Shown here one piece after another: positions 57,765 through 64,000 of a stretch of DNA of 64,000 bases. The stretch is from Cheiracanthium punctorium (taxonomy: Eukaryota; Arthropoda; Arachnida; Araneae; Cheiracanthiidae): positions 1 through 64,000 of the forward strand of contig JAWZYV010011918.1 in the NCBI GenBank assembly GCA_038373885.1, read 5' to 3'. Position 1 is the stretch's first letter. Every line of letters starts with the position of its first letter. The position numbers were made by a program, and so were the translations under genes. Below the pieces are notes generated by a model that saw only the letters and a program-made list of their open reading frames with translations, was not told the DNA's origin and searched no databases.

Positions 57765-57812
57765 CTTTATCAGTTACAAAAACTTTCAACCTTTCACGCG
57801 ATATGATGGGAT

Positions 57813-58245
57813 CATAGGCGCACCCACGGAGGGGGCTATAGCGGCTGAAGCCCCCCCCCCCTAAAGGTAGAAGTGAAAAGCATTAAAAAATGAAAATTGT
57901 CGCTATTGAATTAATTTTTTTTTAGTTCTTTCTTCTTTTAATATTCTTCAAATTATTTCTAACCAAAAAAGACATTTATTTAAAAAAGTTTTTAAATAAA
58001 TGCTTACAGTTAGTTGAAACACTGTTACACACGGTTACAACGTTGCTCAAAAGATCAGATAATTATTTATGACTCTATAATGAGTTACATTGCTTGTCTT
58101 CTATGGGACAGTCAAGTGGTACCACCGAATATTTTGACGTTATAAGAAAGTTGTAACTAACCGAGGTCACTATGACCGAGTTCAGCAGTATTTGTATGTA
58201 GCCCAGCCCCCCCCCCCTTAAACTAAAATCCTGGGTGCGCCTCTG
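57813..58245. mobile_element. hAT MITE, 433 bp, CA(T/G)AGGCGCACCCA ends
   Basis: CATAGGCGCACCCACGG and, on the complement, CAGAGGCGCACCCAGG close the element, and GATGGGAT flanks both sides exactly (57805-57812 and 58246-58253). C-runs lie just inside both ends. It starts 48 bp after the preceding hAT MITE. Confidence 0.9.
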
Positions 58246-58253
58246 GATGGGAT

Positions 58254-60090
58254 ATAACTGAAAGTACACAGCAGAGAAAAGAAGAACAAGGAATAAGTGA
58301 GAACAAAAATGAATAGTAACAGGACGTATTTCATTTCGGGGAACTCCTGCGTTTTTCGAGGCTACATTTTCAATTTTATGATTTACAATCCCTTTTTTTT
58401 TAATCACGTAATTCATGGGATCTCCCAATGATGCATGGTGAAGTCAAATCAAGTAAAACAGTTGTACTAATTTCATAACACATTAACATTTTTTTTTCTT
58501 TCGAGCTCTTGAAATTTACCTGAAATTTCAAGTTGCTATAACTATTATTTATTATGAGGATGACTGAAAAATAAAATTACAAATAATTCATTTTTGAGAA
58601 GGCAAAGGATGTTTTATCTGATTTTTTAAAAATTTCTAATTTTGAACACGCTGCTTAATGTAAGAGTAACTTTATTGAAAAAAAGTTTTTTTTTTCAATC
58701 AAAAAGACAAATTTGAGTGGAGGGGGCAGGCCGTGGTCGGCATTAGTGCACTGTGTAAATGTGTTTCAAGCTTAACACAAGTACGCATGTAAGATACATA
58801 TTTAAATGCTTTTATCAAACTTTTCATAAATAATTATTTTGACTTAAAAAGGCATTTTTTAATCAAAAGTAGACTCAAACGCGACAATTTTTAAAATGCT
58901 TCAAATGCATCTGTATCAATTTAAAAAAGCGAATTTCCTAAAAAAATTGAAAACGTTCATAAGAAAATGCTATTTTTCTGAATTTTAACTCGTTTTATTT
59001 TGTTTATCATGCATAAATCTTTTCTTTAATAATTCTAATTACAGAAAAACACGTGGAATTATATTCATATCATTTTAAACATGAGAAGATTGAAAGAAAT
59101 GCGATAAAAAATGATGCATTTCGAAAATACAGATCAATTGAAAATTTCGAAACTGAAAAATAACAAAAACATGGAGTTAAAGTGCAATATCTTCAATACC
59201 AATCGCTCAGATCACGTTTCCCAAAATATTAATAACAAAAGTTAGAACTGTCTGATTTTATAAGTTCATCTTGTTATTGAAAACTACAAATAAATAATTT
59301 TTGGGTCCGGAATATTCTGTTTTTTTTTTTTTTTCGAAATTTTGGTTAATATACTAATTTTTCAGTGCCACTTGTTTCCTTAAGGGAAGAAAGCTGACAA
59401 AATGAGGAAAAAGAAGATTTTCTTATAAAACAGTTTCATTATTATCGCCATTGCGTAGACGAAATCTATCTCTTTTAGCAAGGGGAAGGCGAATTTCACT
59501 ATTCCATCAAGTAATTACGTTCCATAACTCACTGGAAATTAACACCTTGGGAAAAAAATCAAGAAAAGCTTTCGGAGAGTCAGATTTTTTTGAAAAATAA
59601 GGGTTATTTTCGATAAGAAAACTAATGTGTGTCGATGAGGCATATTTGAATGGGGAAAATAATTAGTGAACTCTATAAACATGCTTCAAAGCTAAACACA
59701 TGCACGCATCTTTAAATACGAAATAATAATCTTATGTGCAGAAACATAACTCCTTGTTGTCATGAGAGTGCAATACATTGTTTCAATACAGATTTTTGCA
59801 TATTCTTGAAGTTCTCGATCATTATAAATTTTGACCGCCAACGATAAAGTAACAATCGTTTTAAAGGAAATTAAATTATTTAAAACTTTTCTTTCAAAAA
59901 CATTGCGGTTGAAGTTAGGGCTTAAAAGCTAGAAGCTAGCAGAAAGCGGAGAGTAAAAAATTGCATTTTACAAAAAGGCATGTTTTCTACTTGATACTTA
60001 TTGGAGAGAAGAGAAACAACTACATAGTCTTGTAGTACATCATGTCCGCACCATCCGGAATGTTAGCCGGAAGACATACTGAACTGTGCT
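58254..60090. other. Noncoding stretch
   Basis: Loosely similar phrases near 58730-58800 and 59640-59710 (GTGTTTCAAGCTTAACACAA; CATGCTTCAAAGCTAAACAC) suggest an old duplication about 900 bp apart. No coding region is supported. Confidence 0.4.
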
Positions 60091-60698
60091 CTCTAGGGCA
60101 GTGGTGCGCAAACTATTTTCATCTGTGACCCCCTATTTTGAGTAAAATTTTGTATCGACCCCTGGATAGACAGTAGGCATTTTCTTTAATTGAAAACGAA
60201 GTTACATTGAAATTCTTTCTGGGAGTTGCTCTTACAGGGTGTTTTTAAAAGAGTGTCGTGACGTCATCGATTGAAATAACGTGTTTTTAAACTAGCGCAC
60301 CAAACTTATAAACCACCATAAAAATGTTATAAAAGTTGTAACATCATAAAAAATCAGTTAATGAATCAACACATAATTTTATAAAACAATGCTTTATTTA
60401 TGCATATGTATATAAATATTTTTTAATGAAAATACTTTTAAAAAAATTTCTATACATCATATGATATATAGAGATGGGCGGTTCGACTCATTTTACTGAT
60501 TCGAATCTCGACTCACTCACTACTTCGATGATTCGAATCAGTGATTCGAATCTTGAATCAATAAAACAACTAAAGAAATTTTCCCTCTCTCTGCGCCGAA
60601 AGCCGTACTATTTAAACACCCTTCACCCATTCATCGGGTTTCTTCTCCGCTGAGTTCTCGGGCAGTTAGCATCTCTCTCTCCTTGCTCCAGTAAAACT

Positions 60699-61215
60699 AG
60701 TGTTTAAACTGCCCGAAATGAAATTACAGGGGAGCTTCGTATGACCCCCTGGGCCTGTAAGATTAAAAGGTTAAGTTTGGTGTCAAAGTATTCGAAATTT
60801 TATGTATCGATGGGGGGCCCAGAGGGGGGGTCGAGAATCAATAAAAACGCGCTCCGATGAATAGTTTCCGAGATATACGTTAATTAATTATGGTAATTAG
60901 ACTAATTAACCATGATTGAGGCTTAAAAGGACTGCAAACATGTAGAAATTGGCTCTGGGATGGTTTCCAGACTTTGGAGATGCCGTCGGAGGAGGCTAGT
61001 GTTTAAAATGCCCAAATTGAAAATATAGGGGAGCTTCGTATGACCCACTGGGCCTGTAAGATTAAAAGGTTAAGTTTGGTGTCAAAGCATTCGAAATTTT
61101 AAGTATCGGTGGGGTGTTGAGTGTAGGGGGGGTCGAGAATCAATAAAAACGCGCTCCGGTGGATAGGTTCCGAGATATACGTTAATTAATTATGGTAATT
61201 AGACTAATAAACCAT
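60699..61215 (+). repeat. Two-copy direct repeat, ~220 bp each, 300-bp offset
   Basis: The copies start at about 60699 and 60999, both with AGTGTTTAAA(C/A)TGCCC, GGGGAGCTTCGTATGACC, GGCCTGTAAGATTAAAAGGT, AATAAAAACGCGCTCCG and ACGTTAATTAATTATGGTAA. Divergence is a few percent plus indels in the G-rich part. Confidence 0.9.
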
Positions 61216-61321
61216 GGAGCTGTTTTTTCTGCGATGAGAGAAGAAGAAGCTTTCCGAGAGAAAGCAGTAGCAAAAGCATCACAAGCTGGTATTGATCTCA
61301 GGATTTTCTTATCGCCGGCCT

Positions 61322-61491
61322 CAGAGGCGTAGCCGAGGGGGGGGGGTTAGGGGGGTCATAACCCCCCATGAGGAATTTTTTGCCATACAAAATGTATATT
61401 CTTCACTACATTATCATACACACGTATACATATATATGAGTTGCAGTAGTCATAACCCCCCCCCATAAAAAAAATTCTGGCTACGCCCCTG
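61322..61491. mobile_element. hAT-type MITE nested at third level, 170 bp
   Basis: CAGAGGCGTAGCC and, on the complement, CAGGGGCGTAGCC are the ends. GCCGGCCT flanks both sides exactly (61314-61321 and 61492-61499). It is a sister copy of the 138-bp element at 30362. Confidence 0.92.
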
Positions 61492-61599
61492 GCCGGCCTG
61501 TATTTTTGCCCTTTATCGAATTCGAGATTTCACTGAAATGAAAATGGGAATATCGGATATTTGATGTTGAAATAAAACCGATATGTCGATTTTTGGCCC

Positions 61600-61755
61600 A
61601 GTCCTACTGAGGGGCTGCTGCCCCCCCCCCCCCAAAAAAAATGGGACCCTTTACTTAGCTTACAATTGAACTTTATCTTTAAATTTGATACCCAGCAAAC
61701 CCCGAAATAAAATCCTGCCTACGCCACTGTCAATAACACTAACTACGCCACTGCT
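61600..61755. repeat. Fragments of CAGTGGCGTAG-type MITEs
   Basis: TGCCTACGCCACTG (near 61720) and CTACGCCACTG (near 61743) resemble right ends of hAT-like MITEs, and a C/A homopolymer (61620-61642) follows ACTGAGGGGCTGCTG. Boundaries are not clean. Confidence 0.45.
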
Positions 61756-62015
61756 TTAGGCCCTATTTTGTATTTCTCTGAATTACGAAAGAAAATAAAA
61801 TCATTCCCCTTAAACGAAAAACAAGGTAAAAAAAAAAAAAAACGAAATCTGCTGCAATAAAGCGAAATGTTATTTTGCTTACTACAAAGTCCTTTTGTGA
61901 GAGCGCTTAATACCGCCCCTGTATCCTTCATTAAAAGTGACAAGCACAATCCTAATTTTATTTCATTCTATTTCCCTTCACATGAAAATCCGCCACCATG
62001 TAAACTTAACGTTCC

Positions 62016-62016
<1 letters not shown>

Positions 62017-62047
<31 letters not shown>
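62017..62047. repeat. Poly-T tract, 31 nt
   Basis: An uninterrupted T run followed by G-rich sequence, possibly the reversed tail of a small retroelement. Confidence 0.9.
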
Positions 62048-62052
<5 letters not shown>

Positions 62053-62313
62053 TGGGGGCAGGGGGACATATATTGAAGTTAAAAGTAGAAAAGGGATGTT
62101 TCATTAAATTTTAAACAAATATTAAATCAGTCAGACAAGTTGGAAGGAGGGATTTTCTTAATTTTTTTTTCGGGGGGGAGATTGACCCCTCTTGCCCTTA
62201 GGAAGTAACGCCTATGCCCCCCGCCAAAAGCAAACGATGTTCGACCCACTCCACACCCACAGACAGATAAAACTTTAAAATCCGACCACCAACCAAGAAA
62301 TGAAACACCAAAG

Positions 62314-62469
62314 ATTCGAAAAAAAAACTTCAATTAAATGAAACATCCTTTCAACTCTTTTCGACTCCTTTCGACTCTGAGTCGATAGAAGATTCGAAAA
62401 AACCCCTCCAATTAAATGAAACATCCTTTCAACTCTTTTCGGCTCCTTTCGACTCTGAGTCGATAGAAG
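62314..62469 (+). repeat. Two 78-bp tandem units rich in TTTCGACTC
   Basis: Units start with ATTCGAAAAA at 62314 and 62392, with the start of a third at 62470. Each contains AATTAAATGAAACATCCTTT and CTTTCGACTCTGAGTCGATA. The inverted motif AGTCG(T/A)AAAGAGTCG lies at 62600-62680. Confidence 0.9.
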
Positions 62470-63274
62470 ATTCGAAAAACTAACGAATCTCAACGATAGT
62501 ATACAATCACCGAAACAGAGCGAAAAACTGAATCAGTAAAGATTCGTTGCTGCACCAACTCAGTGACCAACTCACCCACACCCACTCATTTTTCAAATCA
62601 TCTATCGACTCAGAGTCGTAAAGAGTCGAAAAGAGCCGAAAGGAGTCGTAAAGAGTCGGAAAGAGTTGAAAGAGTAAGGGAAAATCCCTGGGAACGGCAA
62701 AGGGAAAATAAGTTTTTCTTCCCTTCGCACTTGGAATGTATTTCCCTTGAGGGCTTGAGATTCGAATCAGTAGAGAGTGAGTGTAAAGACTGAGCCACTC
62801 AGTACCAAGATTCGAATCACTGATTCGACTCATCGAATCATTGGCCATCTCTAATGATATATACATCATAAAAATTCATTGTGAAATGTGTGCTTGCAAA
62901 GAGCTCATTATTGCTTCTATGTTCGGATCTGTATTGGAAATCGCAAGTCGTAAGTCATCCTTTGGATCCAATCGAGATCGATGTTTTTGTTTTAATGGAA
63001 AATAATTTTGAAGATCACTATGCATGATCAATTTGCAGATCACTATGCATGATAACGTGTTTTTGAAGCCCCGTGATAGCGATCGCGAATATCGCGCTCG
63101 TAAAATAATAATTATCAGTTTCTTCTCTTGTATTATTTCAGTTCTTTGAAATGAATAATTGTAGATTTTTCATAAATTTGAATCTCTTTGAATTTGGCGA
63201 CCCCCAAAAATTTTCTCGCGACACCCGGTTTGCGCACCGCTGCTCTAGGGGACACTGTGTAAACCTGTTGGACC

Positions 63275-63705
63275 GTTGAAACACCACCTACATCCAGAAA
63301 ACCTACCAGCTTAAGCATTGACGTCATCGCAAAGCCTACAAGCTGACGTCATCAGAGTCTTTATTTTATAAAATAAAACTATTTAAAATTTGTGGTGTGT
63401 GCTAGAAATATTAGGAGATACTTAAATCAAACATTAAAATTAAATTACTTTGCTTATATAAAATTAGTCATTATGATGTAGTTTGTTATCATAGTTTCTA
63501 ATTAGTCATTGTTAAAAACTGCCACTTGTCGTAAAATTAAATCTTTATCTCAAATCATTAAAATTTTGTTTTTCATAAGTAAATTTACCAGAAATTTTCA
63601 ATATTTTTATTTTGCGGAAATAAAACTTTTAAATGTGTGTTTAATGATAACGCCAAAGCTTGGTGACACAAGAGTTGTAAGGCTTTCTATATCTAGGAGG
63701 CGCTT
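63275..63705. mobile_element. MITE family M1, copy f
   Basis: The left end GTTGAAACACCACCTACATC is inverted against the right end CTTTCTATATCTAGGAGGCG, with GACGTCATC and GCTTGGTGACACAAGAGTTG inside. It begins 33 bp after the A2 hAT element. Confidence 0.7.
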
Positions 63706-63709
63706 CGGG

Positions 63710-63862
63710 GGAGAATTTTTGCTCGTTGCAAACGGCTATCTCAAGGCATACTTTAACATCTTTTTGCCATACTGGTCCTGTGATCCGACGATCTTGTGCT
63801 CTCTTTAGACGCTGGATGAAGTCCTGACGGACGTGGGGTGGTTGCCCGTGTTGCGTCGTCAT
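63710..63862 (-). CDS. Exon-like ORF at window edge, unknown
   Basis: A minus-strand frame from an ATG at 63862 encodes MTTQHGQPPHVRQDFIQRLK followed by charged, mixed-composition sequence (RITGPVWQKDVKVCLEIAV) before running into the M1 MITE. Composition is more coding-like than its surroundings. It could be a first exon or a decayed fragment; I do not recognise it and the window ends nearby. Confidence 0.25.
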
Positions 63863-64000
63863 CGTGGATGTTACGGTTTCCGACTCAAGAGCTGCCTGTC
63901 ATGTTTTGGGTATGCCGAGAACGTTTCTTTGACTGACGTGATGATGTCACTTCTAGTGTAACTTGTTTTGCTGATATTCGTCTTACATCACTCTATGGAA

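Larger units (their letters stand above)
60469..62853. mobile_element. hAT-type element B inserted in A2
   Basis: TAGAGATGGGCGGTTCG at the left and, on the complement, TAGAGATGGCCAATGATTCG at the right end it, and ATGATATA flanks both sides exactly (60461-60468 and 62854-62861). Both ends carry dense subterminal GATTCGAATC-type motifs (60507-60560, 62757-62840), the likely transposase-binding sites of its family. The 2,385-bp interior holds duplications, homopolymers and a third-level MITE but no transposase. Confidence 0.9.
60099..63242. mobile_element. hAT-type element, copy A2, carrying nested elements
   Basis: The ends CAGTGGTGCGCAAAC and, on the complement, CAGCGGTGCGCAAAC match copy A1 at 22861. 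CTCTAGGG flanks both sides exactly (60091-60098 and 63243-63250). Without the insertion at 60469-62853 and its duplicated 8 bp it would be about 751 bp, close to A1's 777. No transposase. Confidence 0.92.

Noticed and set aside
62275..62869. Overlapping frames with TQSRKE..RVER repeats
   Set aside because: They are translations of the 78-bp tandem unit and subterminal TCGACTC motifs of hAT element B.

Overview
The window looks like gene-poor, transposon-rich intergenic or intronic DNA from an arthropod, most likely a spider. It is strongly AT-rich, has no long intact reading frame and no bacterial-style gene organisation. It is packed with short inverted-repeat elements, tRNA-derived SINEs, a gypsy-like LTR element primed by a tRNA-Leu-type site and a decayed Tc1-type transposon of a kind I associate with spider genomes. 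The taxon is an inference from repeat content; no single-copy gene pins it down. I see no rRNA, CRISPR array, operon or clear functional tRNA gene.

Layout. 1-9 kb: a TA-flanked foldback element (1322-1847), then a repeat complex at 4.7-7.7 kb made of 173-bp tandem units followed by a giant imperfect palindrome carrying GCCAAA/TTGGCG modules, then a set of CCCGC hairpins at 7.9-8.1 kb. 9-22 kb: a small hAT-type MITE, a large hairpin, a tRNA-derived SINE on the minus strand, four copies of one ~430-bp MITE family between 16.7 and 20.3 kb, and a broken minus-strand coding remnant (20.65-21.26 kb) that may derive from a mastermind-like gene. 22.5-26 kb: a ~3.5-kb element with ~350-bp inverted arms. 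Between the arms it carries a broken minus-strand gene of an invertebrate multicopy family with DAD, GED and HALSGCDT motifs (probably PIN/FEN-nuclease-like) and a Cys-rich tail. A hAT element is inserted in its left arm.

26-39 kb: microsatellites, SINEs, perfect hairpins, a CGG-rich hAT element with a perfect 8-bp target duplication, a large inverted repeat and the best candidate coding exon (37649-37734). 39-41.4 kb: an internally deleted LTR retrotransposon with a 4-bp target duplication, then a pogo/Tigger-like MITE with another MITE nested in it. 46.2-47.6 kb: a complete but dead Tc1-type element with TIRs and TA duplication. 49-58 kb: more MITEs with exact target duplications and two ~150-bp tandem arrays, one split by a 400-bp element. 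60.1-63.2 kb: a three-level nest of hAT-type elements, each with a perfect 8-bp target duplication.

The genes do not work together as a pathway. The window is a layered record of transposition. The most useful points are the long-TIR element with its unusual gene, the dated nest, the modular SINEs and the two or three small candidate exons that may belong to a host gene spanning the region.
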